Shown here piece after piece: positions 15,647-24,492 of a stretch of 64,000 nucleotides of DNA. How positions within the stretch are numbered: position 1 is the stretch's first letter; every line of letters begins with the position of its first letter. The DNA is from JACVRW01 sp963812915 (GTDB taxonomy: Bacteria; Actinomycetota; Thermoleophilia; Solirubrobacterales; Thermoleophilaceae): NCBI GenBank assembly GCA_963812915.1, contig CAWEXB010000013.1, positions 310,001 through 374,000 on the forward strand, given 5' to 3'. The notes beneath the pieces were generated by a model that ran no database searches, had not been told where the DNA came from, and saw only the letters and a list, made by a program, of their open reading frames with translations. The position numbers and the translations under genes are program-made.

Positions 15647-17254
15647 CTAAGCCGGAGCGTCCGCTCCCTTGCGCTCGCGCTCCATCTCGCGAAGCTCGAC
15701 CCTGCGGATCTTCCCGGTCAGGGTCTTCGGCAGATCGTCCACGAACTCGATCTCGCGCGGGTAGGCGTAAGCCGAGTGGCGCTCGCGCACGTGGCTCTTG
15801 ATCTCGTCGGCCAGCTCATCGGAACCCTGCCCGCCGCCGGTGAGCACGATGAACGCCTTGACGATGTCGCCGCGGCGCGGGTCGGGCGAGGCCACCGCCG
15901 CGGCCTCCTTCACCGCGGGGTGCTCCACGCAGGCGGACTCGACCTCGAAGGGGCCGATCCGATAGCCGGCGGAGATGATCACGTCGTCCGCTCGGCCGGC
16001 GTACCAGACGTAACCGTCGTCGTCGACGGTGGCGGCGTCCTTCGAGTGGAACCAGTCGCCCCCGAAGTCCTCCTCGGTCTCCTCGGGGCGGTTCCAGTAG
16101 CCGAGCGGATAGTGCGGGTTCGAGCGCGCCCGCAGGCAGATCTCGCCGCGCTCGCCGACGGGTAGCGGCTTCTCGTCCTCGTCGAGGACCGCCACGTCCC
16201 AGCCCGGCATCGGCAGGCCCATCGAGCCCTCGCGCACCTCGACGGTCGGGAAGTTCCCGCACAGCGGGTAGCTCTCCGTGAGCCCGTAGTAGTCGAGCAC
16301 GGTCACTCCGAACTGCTCGCGGAACCAGCGGATCACCTCCGGGTTGAGCGGCTCGCCGGCCGAGCAGGTGATCCGGAGGCGCTCGAGCGGATAGCGCTTC
16401 CCGGCGTCCTCCACGCCCGTCATCGCACGCAGCGCCGTGGGCGTGGTGAACATGTTCTCGACGCCGTGCTTCGACAGGAAGCGAAGGTGCTCCTCGGGGT
16501 CGTAGCCGCCTTTGCGAGCCTGGACGAGTGCGACCGCGCCGTAGCGCCAGGGACCGAGCAGCGGGCAGATTCCCGCCGCCCAGGCCCACTCGCCAGAGCC
16601 GTGGAAGAGCTCGCCGTCGCGCACGTCGTGACAGAACTCGAACTCCTCGTGCCCGAGCAGGTAACGGTGGGCGTGGAGGATGCCCTTCGCCCTTCCGGTC
16701 GTGCCGGACGAGTAGTAGAGCTGGGCCGGGTCGTCGGCCGCGGTGTCCACCGTGTCGAAGTTGACCGGGGCGTCGGCCATCTCCTCGAACAGGCCCCCGT
16801 CCAGGACCATGACGGTCTCGGCCAGGCCGTCCGGAATCCGGTCCCGGTTGGCCGCGTCGGTGACCACGACCTTCGCCTGCGAGTCGTGAAGCCGATGCTC
16901 GATCCCCTCGTCCCCGTACAGGACCGACAGCGACAGCAGGATCGCGCCGGCGCGGTACGTCCCGATGAAGGCGGCGGCCGTCTCCGGCAGTGACGGCAGC
17001 AGGGTCGCCACCCGATCGCCCCGCTCGACACCGTGGGCGCGAAGCACGTTCGCGAAACGGCACGACAGGTCGTGCAACTCGCCGAAGCTGACGCGCCGCT
17101 CCTCGCCGCGCCAGTCCTCCCAGACCATCGCGAGGCGGTCGCGCTCGTGCTTGTCGCAGACGTCGCGGGCGATGTTGTAGCGCTCGGGCACCTCCCAGCG
17201 GTGACGCGCGCGCATCTCCTCGTATGTGCCGAGGGGGTATTTCCTGAATCTCAT
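15647..17254 (-). CDS. AMP-binding acyl-CoA synthetase (medium-chain/acetyl-CoA synthetase-like)
   Basis: A 535-residue adenylate-forming enzyme. Motifs in order: P-loop YYSSGTTGRAKG (about 183-194), DYYGLTESYPL (about 318), the domain hinge GRADDVIISAGYRIGP (about 430), and the catalytic lysine in KTLTGKIRR near the C-terminus. The overall pattern (WAWAAGICPLLGPW, GEWAWA) resembles the acetyl-CoA/medium-chain synthetases. It would activate a carboxylic acid to its CoA ester with ATP. ATG 17254 is the start; a single gene with no partner. Confidence 0.9.
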   Translation of the reverse strand: MRFRKYPLGTYEEMRARHRWEVPERYNIARDVCDKHERDRLAMVWEDWRGEERRVSFGELHDLSCRFANVLRAHGVERGDRVATLLPSLPETAAAFIGTYRAGAILLSLSVLYGDEGIEHRLHDSQAKVVVTDAANRDRIPDGLAETVMVLDGGLFEEMADAPVNFDTVDTAADDPAQLYYSSGTTGRAKGILHAHRYLLGHEEFEFCHDVRDGELFHGSGEWAWAAGICPLLGPWRYGAVALVQARKGGYDPEEHLRFLSKHGVENMFTTPTALRAMTGVEDAGKRYPLERLRITCSAGEPLNPEVIRWFREQFGVTVLDYYGLTESYPLCGNFPTVEVREGSMGLPMPGWDVAVLDEDEKPLPVGERGEICLRARSNPHYPLGYWNRPEETEEDFGGDWFHSKDAATVDDDGYVWYAGRADDVIISAGYRIGPFEVESACVEHPAVKEAAAVASPDPRRGDIVKAFIVLTGGGQGSDELADEIKSHVRERHSAYAYPREIEFVDDLPKTLTGKIRRVELREMERERKGADAPA

Positions 17255-17307
17255 CCGCAGCCTCCTCTCGCCCTGAGGCTACCCGGGTCGAGGGAGGGTA
17301 TGAGCGA

Positions 17308-18453
17308 TCAGCGGCAGAACTCGGCCGCCGTTCCGAGCAGGGTCCGCGCGCACGCCTCTACGCTCGCCAGGTCCACCCACTCTTCCACCTCGTGAGCGCC
17401 CCCGCCGTCGGGGCCGAAGACGACCGTCGGGATGCCGGCCGCCTGCGTGAAGGCGGCGTCCATCCAGGCCGTATGCCCCACGGTCTCCGGCTCGCGTCCG
17501 ATGACCGCCGCGGCCTGCTCGCGCACCGCGGCCACGATGGCCTCGTCCCCGCCGACCTCGAACGGCCGGCGCACGAGCGTTACCTCACCCTCGATCGCAT
17601 CGCGGTCTCCGCCGTCCAGCAGCCGCTCCAGCTCTGCCGCGACCGTGTCGCCCGCCTCACCGGGCAGCGTGCGCCGCTCGACCTCGAGCACGCAGCGCTC
17701 CGGGTAGCTCGAGAGCTCCTGCCCGCCCTCGATTAGCGACGCGTGAACGGACGCTCGCCCCACGAGCGGATGAGCTCGACCCTCCAGGCTCCGGTCGAGC
17801 TCGGCCAGCCCGGTGAGCACCGGGCCCATGCGCGCGATCGCGTCGCTGCCGAGATCGGGCCGCGAGCCGTGAGCCGCGCGGCCGTGCGCGGTTATCCGCC
17901 ACCACGCGAAGCCCTTGTGTGCGACACAGACGCTCAGGCCGGTGGGCTCGGTGACCACGCATGCGTCCGCTTCGAAGCGCTCCAACACGGCCTGGACGCC
18001 GACGCTCGAGTGCTCCTCGTCGCTGACCGCGCTGAGCACCACATCGCCCGGGAAACCTGCGCGAGCCGAAGCCGCCGTCGCGAGCATGCAGGCCGCAAGC
18101 CCACCCTTCATGTCGTAGGACCCGCGGCCATAGAGTCGTCCATCCCGCACCCGGGGCTCGTGCGGGGCGGCCATTCCGGCGACGCCGACCGTGTCGAGGT
18201 GGGCGTTCAGCATCAGCGAGCGGCCGCCGCCCTCACCGCGCGCCGCGGCGACCACGCTCGGTCGCCCGGACTGCGGCTCGACGATCTCCACCGCCAGACC
18301 GGCCTCCTCGGCCCAGCCCGCCACGAAGCGGGCGATCTCGGCCTCGCCGGCGCCGCCTTCGACGAGGGCGGGATTCACCGAGTCGATCGAGACCAGCTCG
18401 GCGAGCAGCGCCTCGACCTCGGCGGGGGTGTAGGGCAGGGCGGGGGCGTTCAT
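17308..18453 (-). CDS. M20-family metallopeptidase (ArgE/DapE-like)
   Basis: A 381-residue zinc aminoacylase/deacylase. HLDTVG at 85-90 holds the first metal ligand and the Asp; GRGSYDMKGG carries the bridging Asp, SDEEHSS the catalytic Glu pair, and TEPTG another ligand region. The dimerisation insert spans about 175-285, and the last ligand is in FGPDGGGAHEVEEW. Substrate could be N-acetylornithine, succinyl-diaminopimelate or an N-acyl amino acid. ATG 18453 is the start, without an obvious ribosome-binding site. Confidence 0.87.
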   Translation of the reverse strand: MNAPALPYTPAEVEALLAELVSIDSVNPALVEGGAGEAEIARFVAGWAEEAGLAVEIVEPQSGRPSVVAAARGEGGGRSLMLNAHLDTVGVAGMAAPHEPRVRDGRLYGRGSYDMKGGLAACMLATAASARAGFPGDVVLSAVSDEEHSSVGVQAVLERFEADACVVTEPTGLSVCVAHKGFAWWRITAHGRAAHGSRPDLGSDAIARMGPVLTGLAELDRSLEGRAHPLVGRASVHASLIEGGQELSSYPERCVLEVERRTLPGEAGDTVAAELERLLDGGDRDAIEGEVTLVRRPFEVGGDEAIVAAVREQAAAVIGREPETVGHTAWMDAAFTQAAGIPTVVFGPDGGGAHEVEEWVDLASVEACARTLLGTAAEFCR

Positions 18454-18503
18454 CCCGGAAAGGAGAAGGCATCCTCTCAAACGGGCGGAGTGCGCTCCCG
18501 TGC

Positions 18504-19586
18504 CTACGCCCGCGCGGCCGCGAGCGCGGCCGGCACCTCCGTGCGCCCCAGGAGGGCGTCCGCGGCCAGTCGCGCGGTGGCCGGACCGGCCGAGATCCCC
18601 CACGGACCGTGCCCGGCGGCGATCCAGATCCCCTCCACGTCGCCAACGGGCCCGACCAGCGGCCGGCCGTCGAAGGACTGCGGGCGCGCGCAGGTCCGTG
18701 TGCGAGCGACGGCCGCGCCCGCGAGCGCGGGCACGAACCGCTCCCCCGCCTCGCGAAGCACACCCACCCAGACGTCGGGATCGGGCTCCTCCGCCAGGAA
18801 CGTCGAGCCGACGGAGACCGCCCCGTCTCTCGCCACCAGGCTGAAGAGCGAGCCCGGACCGCCGGCGGCCACCTCCTCGACCCCCGCCTCCTCGAGGACG
18901 TGTCGCGGCGGGTCGACGAGCTCGACCTCGAGCACCACCCCCCACACCGGGACGATCGGGCGCCACACCCGGGTGGGATCGATCACCTCGGGCGCCCACG
19001 GGCCGGCCGCCACCAGGATCGAGCCCGCGGCGGAGTGCCCGTGTCCGGCTATAACGCCGCGCGTGCGACCTCCCCTCACCCACGGCCACGCAGCCCGCCC
19101 TTCGTGCAGCAGCGCTCCCGCCCGCCGGGCGCGCTCGGCGAACGCCCGCGTGGCCGCCGCCGGCCGAACGGGGTAGCCGGTCTCGAGGCGGCAGGCCCAG
19201 AGCCTGCTGCGGAGGCCCGGTTCGAGCTCGTGAAGGACGCGTCCGCCGAGCAGGGTCGGCTCCAGCTCCGGCCAGTCGCGCCCGATCTCGCCGGTGGCGG
19301 ATTCGAGCGCCGCCCGCTCCCGCCCCAGCATCAGCACCCCGGTGGGCCGCTCGGGCATGTCGAAGCCCTCGAGGCCTCGATAGTGGCGGAGGGTCTCGAC
19401 GTGCAGCTCGGTGAGCACAGGGTCGAAGGGGTGCTGGATCGAGCCAGAGTTGCGGCCGGACGCCGCCCCGGCCAGCCGGTCGCGCTCGAACAGCTCCACC
19501 CGCGCCCCCGCCTCCGCCAGGAAGGCCGCCGCCGCGCAGCCCACGATTCCTCCGCCGACGATCGCGACGTCGGGAAAGCCGGTCAG
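18504..19586 (-). CDS. FAD-dependent amino-acid oxidase-type oxidoreductase (DAO family)
   Basis: A 360-residue flavoprotein with the Rossmann motif VAIVGGGIVGCAAAAFLAE at the start, GRNSGSIQHP in the FAD loop, and a C-terminal FAD segment (GIWIAAGHGPWGISAGPATA). It belongs with DadA/glycine oxidase-type deaminating oxidases. The start is uncertain: no ATG or GTG lies at the expected place. A CTG at 19586 overlaps the stop of the preceding gene as CTGA; the next upstream option is GTG 19634. It probably forms an operon with the spermidine-synthase homologue. Confidence 0.85.
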   Translation of the reverse strand: MTGFPDVAIVGGGIVGCAAAAFLAEAGARVELFERDRLAGAASGRNSGSIQHPFDPVLTELHVETLRHYRGLEGFDMPERPTGVLMLGRERAALESATGEIGRDWPELEPTLLGGRVLHELEPGLRSRLWACRLETGYPVRPAAATRAFAERARRAGALLHEGRAAWPWVRGGRTRGVIAGHGHSAAGSILVAAGPWAPEVIDPTRVWRPIVPVWGVVLEVELVDPPRHVLEEAGVEEVAAGGPGSLFSLVARDGAVSVGSTFLAEEPDPDVWVGVLREAGERFVPALAGAAVARTRTCARPQSFDGRPLVGPVGDVEGIWIAAGHGPWGISAGPATARLAADALLGRTEVPAALAAARA

Positions 19587-21118
19587 TCTTCGTCTCCCGC
19601 GGCGTAGTCCACGATCGACTTGTCGATCAGCCACTCCACCGGGGCCTTGTCGTCCGTGTAGACGTCGCCGCCTGGGAGCGGCGGCCCCAGGCGGCCGGCC
19701 GCGGCGAGCGCGGTTCCACGCAATGCCGCGGGCAGGCTCGGAACCGCTTCCCGCAGGCGCGCGGCCGACAGCGGTGATTCGCTCGCCACGATCAACGTGT
19801 TGGTGTCCTCGATCGGGTCGCGCAAGACGTTCGGGAAGACCTCCGCGATCGTGGCCGTCAGCACCTTCTCGAGGTCGTCCTGGTCCTCGGGATGGCCGGC
19901 GTTCACGATCAGCACGCCGCCCGTACGGAGGTGGTCCCGAACGCTCTCGAAGAACTCGACCGTCGTCAGGTAGAAGGGGATGTAGGGCTGTCGGTAGGCG
20001 TCGACCGAGATTACGTCGTAGCTGGCGTCGATCCGGCGCAGGAACGGCCGCGCGTCCTCGTGGTAGAGATGCAGGCGCGGGTTGTTCATGTCGAAGTAGC
20101 GGCGCCCGACGTCGGAGAGCTCGCCGTCGATCTCCACGCCGTCCACGCGAGTGCGCGGGAAGAACTCCTCGTAGGCGCGGGACGTCGTGCCCGCGGCGTT
20201 GCCGAGTATGGCCACCCGACGGGGCGGCTCCACCAGCGATGCGAACGGCAGCACGAGATGCCCGTCCCAGACGTCGCCCGTCAGAACCGACCTGGGATCG
20301 CGCACCCCGGGCCTCGGGTTGTCGCACTCCGCTTCGCAGACCGAGTGTTGCGCCTGCCCCTCGTTCAGCTCGAGCCGCCGGCTGCCGTCGTCCCGCTCAA
20401 CAACGCGCGCGTACTGGTACTCGGTCTCCGCCTCGTGGATGACCCGCCCGTCTCCGTCGGTGTCGGCCTTGAGCGTGCCGACGGGAAGCGCGATGAGGGC
20501 CGCGATCGCCGCCGGCGCGAGCGCGTAGCGACGCACCGGCCGGAGTCCCCATACGGCGATGACGGAGATGGCGAGCGCGAAGATCAGGAATGTGCGACGC
20601 GTTCCAACGAGCGGTATGAAGAGCAGCGCCGAGGCGAGCGTCCCCAGCAGCGAGCCCGCGGTGGAGAGGGCGTAGAGCCGGCCGGCGACGGTCCCTGCCT
20701 CCTCGACCGTCGACACCGCCAGGCGGATCGCGTACGGCGACACCGCCCCGAGCAGTAGCACCGGCACGGCGACGAGCACGAGCACCGCCACCAGCGAGCC
20801 GACGAAAGCTCCCGCGGAGATCTCGTCGAGCGCGTCGACGGCGACGTCGAGCAGGGGATCGGCCGCGAACGGCACCAGCGCCAGGAGACCCGCGGCCGCG
20901 AGCGCCAGCAGGCAGAGCCCGCGCATGTGCGGGTTGCGGTCGGCCAGACGGCCGCCCAGCCAGTAGCCGACCGACAGCGCCACCAGCACGATCCCGATCG
21001 TGTTCGCCCAAACGACCGTGGACGCGCCGAAGTACGGGGCGAGCAGGCGGACGGCAGCGATCTCCGCGCCGAGCGAGCCCGTCCCCACGACGAAGACGAG
21101 CAGCGGTAGGGGCGGCAT
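19583..21118 (-). CDS. Membrane-anchored spermidine synthase-like protein
   Basis: A 511-residue protein. The N-terminal 210 residues contain about seven membrane segments (for example PLLVFVVGTGSLGAEIAAVR and VLVLVAVPVLLLGAVSPYAI), like the MFS-type domains fused to SpeE homologues. The C-terminal half is a methyltransferase-like spermidine synthase fold with VAILGNAAGTTSRAY, VDGVEIDGEL and YDVISVDAY. The glycine-rich loop is altered (GNAAG) from the usual GGGDG, so putrescine aminopropyl transfer is doubtful. The ATG at 21118 is the start. Confidence 0.83.
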   Translation of the reverse strand: MPPLPLLVFVVGTGSLGAEIAAVRLLAPYFGASTVVWANTIGIVLVALSVGYWLGGRLADRNPHMRGLCLLALAAAGLLALVPFAADPLLDVAVDALDEISAGAFVGSLVAVLVLVAVPVLLLGAVSPYAIRLAVSTVEEAGTVAGRLYALSTAGSLLGTLASALLFIPLVGTRRTFLIFALAISVIAVWGLRPVRRYALAPAAIAALIALPVGTLKADTDGDGRVIHEAETEYQYARVVERDDGSRRLELNEGQAQHSVCEAECDNPRPGVRDPRSVLTGDVWDGHLVLPFASLVEPPRRVAILGNAAGTTSRAYEEFFPRTRVDGVEIDGELSDVGRRYFDMNNPRLHLYHEDARPFLRRIDASYDVISVDAYRQPYIPFYLTTVEFFESVRDHLRTGGVLIVNAGHPEDQDDLEKVLTATIAEVFPNVLRDPIEDTNTLIVASESPLSAARLREAVPSLPAALRGTALAAAGRLGPPLPGGDVYTDDKAPVEWLIDKSIVDYAAGDED

Positions 21119-21144
21119 CAGAGCCGCAGGGTAGCTATGTGCTC

Positions 21145-23121
21145 CTACGGCACGGCGTGGCAGGGCGCCCCGCCGCACACATCCACCACTCGTCCGTTGC
21201 GCTTCAGGAACTCGGACTTCTGCACCCTCGCGGCGGGCGTCGCGCGCACGTTGTCGTGAGGGTTGTCGCCCGCGCGGTTCGGAGTGTTGGTGATCGGAGG
21301 CGCCGGCGTGCCCGAGTCCCACATCACGATCGCCGAGCCCTCGAACGGAAAGTCGTCGATCGGCCGGATCAGCTGGAAGCGGGTCCACGGCGAGCGGCCC
21401 GGATCGAGCACCGGCCGGTAGCTCCGTGCGCCGATCGTACGCGCCTCGACCTCGGCGGTGGTGTCTGAGACCAGGTGATCGCCAAAGGCCACGTGCAGCA
21501 GCACCTTGTGCTCTGGCGTGCCCGGCAACGGGTCGTCGGTGATGTGATGGGCGTACCCGTTCGCCTCGCCGCGGTCCCAGAGCAGCTGGACCAGGGCGAA
21601 CGCCAGCTGCCGGGTGGACTCGTCGGGATAGGCGGGGTAGATCAGCTGCCCGTACAGGTCGATGGCGACGCTCCGCTGTAGCAGGGTCGAGAAGTTCATG
21701 CCTGGGACGCCGAGCACGGCGCGCTCGAAGTCGGGGGCGACCGCGGTCAACCCGCCGCCCATGATCGCGCCCTGGCTGTTGCCGTCGAAGAACAGGCGAC
21801 GGGTATCGACCACGCTGCGCCCGTTCTTCTGGAAGGCGGGATGCGAGGACAGCCCCCGAGGATGGATCATCAGGCGGCCGAGCATCAGCTGGTTCAGGAA
21901 GCCCTGCTGCAACCGGTCGGCGACCGTGTTGAAGCGCGAGAAGTCGCCGATCGCGGAGATGACATTGGGGAGGTCATCGCTCGAGAAGCCGGCCCAGGCG
22001 GTGGCGCAGAACACGAAGTTGTGCTCGTTCGCCATCGAGCGCACGTTGTCGGCGTCCACCTCGCTCGTGCTGCCGAGGAGCCCGTGTCCATACAGCGCCG
22101 GCCGCGCCGCCGGCGGCTCGGCCGGATCGAGCGCCGAGCGCGGGATGCGGCAGGTAAACGCGACGGTGGTGGTGCCCCGCCGCTCCGGAAGACCGCGGCC
22201 GTCGAAGGTGAACTGCCCGCCGGGAGCGCAGCCGTTTGTCAGGTAGCACGGCACGGTGATCGTGCCCTCCACCCGGCGGGCGATGCGGTCGTCCTCGGCC
22301 GGCGGCGGATCGATGACGCTGTCGATGGTGAAGCTCGGCGCGTCGCCGGCGACCTTGAGATCGCGCAGGTTCCGGTCCCCCAATCCGCGGAACGCGGCGT
22401 CGCGGATGTGGAGCATCCGCCCGGCCAGGCTCCGCTCGCTCGCCACGGTGAAGTCCCAGGCCAGATAGGTGCCGCGGCGCGGAACGCCGGCCTTGCGCAG
22501 CGCCCGGAAGCCGCCGCGGCGGCGGAAGCCGCGGGATCCTCCGCGAGAGCGGCGGAGGGCGGCCCGGAAGCCGGTCTTCCGGCCGATCGGCTCCCCGCTG
22601 GCGGTCCTCAGGTTTCGCAGCACCGCGATGTAGCGCTCGCCCTCGCTGAAGTTCCTCGCCGGCCGGACGATGAGCATCCGGTTTGCGTCGGTGGTCGCGT
22701 TCGAGTCCAGCTCGGCCCACACCGGGTGGCGCTTGCCGGTGCGCGCGTTTATGACCACGACCGGCGACCGCTTGCGGAGGCTACGCGCGAGGTCGGCCAG
22801 CGAGGGCAGCCGGCTGCGCCGAAGCGCCTCCGGGTTGTCCAGCCCCGGGACCTTGACGATGAGCATCGACCCGGGACTGAAGCCGTCGGCCCGGTTCATG
22901 TCGGTCGGGTCGATCGGAACCCCGTCCTTGTTCCGCGGCATGCCGTCGCGGGGAAGCTTCAGCCGGCGGCCGGTGTCCGTGCTCTTGTCGCGCTCCGTAA
23001 GCGCGTCGTTCGGCCACGGAAGCAGGCTGGACTGAGCCTGGGCCGCGGCCGGGATCGCCACGACGGTGAGCGTTGCCGCGGCGAGCGCGGCCAGGATTCC
23101 CCTCCTCATCAGGCGGTCCAT
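21145..23121 (-). CDS. Large secreted alpha/beta-hydrolase-like protein
   Basis: About 658 residues beginning with a signal peptide (MDRLMRR, then a hydrophobic run ending in AAAQAQS). The following region LPWPNDALT resembles the N-terminal domain of bacterial extracellular lipases. A possible nucleophile elbow is FFDGNSQGAIMGGG (GNSQG), with an oxyanion segment ALYGHGLLGS before it. An Arg/Gly-rich patch lies near residues 190-215. Exported; the substrate is unknown. Starts at 23130, 23121 or 23109 are possible; 23130 would overlap bioA's first ATG. Confidence 0.75.
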   Translation of the reverse strand: MDRLMRRGILAALAAATLTVVAIPAAAQAQSSLLPWPNDALTERDKSTDTGRRLKLPRDGMPRNKDGVPIDPTDMNRADGFSPGSMLIVKVPGLDNPEALRRSRLPSLADLARSLRKRSPVVVINARTGKRHPVWAELDSNATTDANRMLIVRPARNFSEGERYIAVLRNLRTASGEPIGRKTGFRAALRRSRGGSRGFRRRGGFRALRKAGVPRRGTYLAWDFTVASERSLAGRMLHIRDAAFRGLGDRNLRDLKVAGDAPSFTIDSVIDPPPAEDDRIARRVEGTITVPCYLTNGCAPGGQFTFDGRGLPERRGTTTVAFTCRIPRSALDPAEPPAARPALYGHGLLGSTSEVDADNVRSMANEHNFVFCATAWAGFSSDDLPNVISAIGDFSRFNTVADRLQQGFLNQLMLGRLMIHPRGLSSHPAFQKNGRSVVDTRRLFFDGNSQGAIMGGGLTAVAPDFERAVLGVPGMNFSTLLQRSVAIDLYGQLIYPAYPDESTRQLAFALVQLLWDRGEANGYAHHITDDPLPGTPEHKVLLHVAFGDHLVSDTTAEVEARTIGARSYRPVLDPGRSPWTRFQLIRPIDDFPFEGSAIVMWDSGTPAPPITNTPNRAGDNPHDNVRATPAARVQKSEFLKRNGRVVDVCGGAPCHAVP

Positions 23122-23166
23122 CCTATGCATGCCTTTCCGACCTCGCCACCGGTTACCGTCCGCGCG

Positions 23167-24453
23167 GTGGACCTCGTCGCCGCCGACCGCGCCCACCTCT
23201 GGCACCCGTTCACTCAGCAGCGGGGATGGACCGACGAGCCGCCGCTGGTCGTCGATCGAGCCGAGGGCACCTGGCTGATCGACGTCGAGGGGAAGCGCTA
23301 CATCGACGGCGTCTCGTCGCTCTGGTGCAACGTGCACGGCCACCGCCACCCCCGAATCGACGCCGCCGTGAGCGCCCAGCTCGACCGCGTGGCGCACTCC
23401 ACGATGCTCGGCCTGACGCACCGGCCGGCGATCGAGCTGGCGCGGCGCCTCGTGGACCTCGCCCCGCCCGGTCTCACCCGCGTCTTCTATTCGGATTCGG
23501 GCTCGAGCGCCGCCGAGATCGCGCTCAAGATGGCGTTCCAGTTCTGGAAGCAGCGCGGCGAGGAGCGCACGCGCTTCGTCGCGCTGCGGATGGCCTATCA
23601 CGGCGACACGATCGGCTCGGTCTCGGTGGGTGGGATCGAGCTGTTCCACTCGCTCTACCGGCCGCTGTTGTTCGACACGCTCAAGGCCGAGCCCGGCGAT
23701 GTGGGCGAGATGGAGCGGCTGCTTCGCCGCCATCGGGGCGAGGTGGCGGCGGTGATCATGGAGCCCCTCGTGCAGGGCGCCGCCGGAATGCTCGTCCACC
23801 CCGAGGGCTATCTGCGGGCGGTGCGCGAGCTGTGCGACCGCCACGACGTGCTGCTCATCCTCGACGAGGTCGCGACCGGCTTCGGCCGCACCGGGCGCAT
23901 GTTCGCGTGTGAGCACGAGGACGTCTCGCCCGACCTGCTCTGCCTCGCGAAGGGCCTGACCGGGGGGTACCTTCCGCTCGCCGCGACCCTCACGAGCGAG
24001 CGGATCTACGAGGGCTTTCTCGGCGAGTTCGAGGACTTCCGCACCTTCTTCCACGGCCACACCTACACGGGCAACCCGCTCGCATGCGCCGCCGCGCTCG
24101 CCACGCTCGACGTCTTCCGCGAGGAGCGCACCCTCGAACGCCTCGCGCCGAAGATCGAGCTGCTGGCCGGGCTGCTGAAGCCGCTGGCAACCCATCCCTC
24201 GGTGCGTGAGGTGCGCCGATGCGGCTTCATGGTCGGTATCGAGCTCGACCTGTTCCCGCCGGCGCTGCGGATGGGCCATCGCGTGACGCTCGAGGCTCGC
24301 CGCCGCGGCGCGATCATTCGCCCGCTCGGCGACGTGGTCGTCCTGATGCCCCCCCTGGCGATCTCGGAGGAGGACCTCCGGCGGCTCGTGGCGATCACCG
24401 CCGAGGCGATCGAGGCCGCCACGGCCGCGGCGGCGGTCCGCGCCGCCGCCTAG
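23167..24453 (+). CDS. bioA: Adenosylmethionine-8-amino-7-oxononanoate aminotransferase
   Basis: A 428-residue class-III PLP aminotransferase making 7,8-diaminononanoate. The start motif DRAHLWHPFTQQ, SLWCNVHGH, the gly-rich YSDSGSSAAEIALK, LDEVATGFGRTG and the PLP lysine in CLAKGLTGGYLPL are all typical BioA features. The GTG at 23167 puts this motif at the expected distance; an upstream ATG at 23125 is possible but would share bases with the divergent gene's first ATG. It completes the bioABFD set, though separated from the rest. Confidence 0.93.
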   Translation: MDLVAADRAHLWHPFTQQRGWTDEPPLVVDRAEGTWLIDVEGKRYIDGVSSLWCNVHGHRHPRIDAAVSAQLDRVAHSTMLGLTHRPAIELARRLVDLAPPGLTRVFYSDSGSSAAEIALKMAFQFWKQRGEERTRFVALRMAYHGDTIGSVSVGGIELFHSLYRPLLFDTLKAEPGDVGEMERLLRRHRGEVAAVIMEPLVQGAAGMLVHPEGYLRAVRELCDRHDVLLILDEVATGFGRTGRMFACEHEDVSPDLLCLAKGLTGGYLPLAATLTSERIYEGFLGEFEDFRTFFHGHTYTGNPLACAAALATLDVFREERTLERLAPKIELLAGLLKPLATHPSVREVRRCGFMVGIELDLFPPALRMGHRVTLEARRRGAIIRPLGDVVVLMPPLAISEEDLRRLVAITAEAIEAATAAAAVRAAA

Positions 24454-24458
24454 CCTTC

Positions 24459-24492
24459 CGCAGGTCTCGGCCGCTCAACGCAGGTCTCGGCC
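24459..24492. repeat. 14-base direct repeat
   Basis: CGCAGGTCTCGGCC occurs at 24459-24472 and again at 24479-24492, in the 39-bp gap between the ends of the convergent bioA gene and the secreted FNIII-like gene. A small local duplication with no assigned role. Confidence 0.7.

Noticed and set aside
23122..24279. Minus-strand upstream extension of the secreted hydrolase frame
   Set aside because: It runs antisense through bioA; the hydrolase has its own signal peptide starting at 23121.
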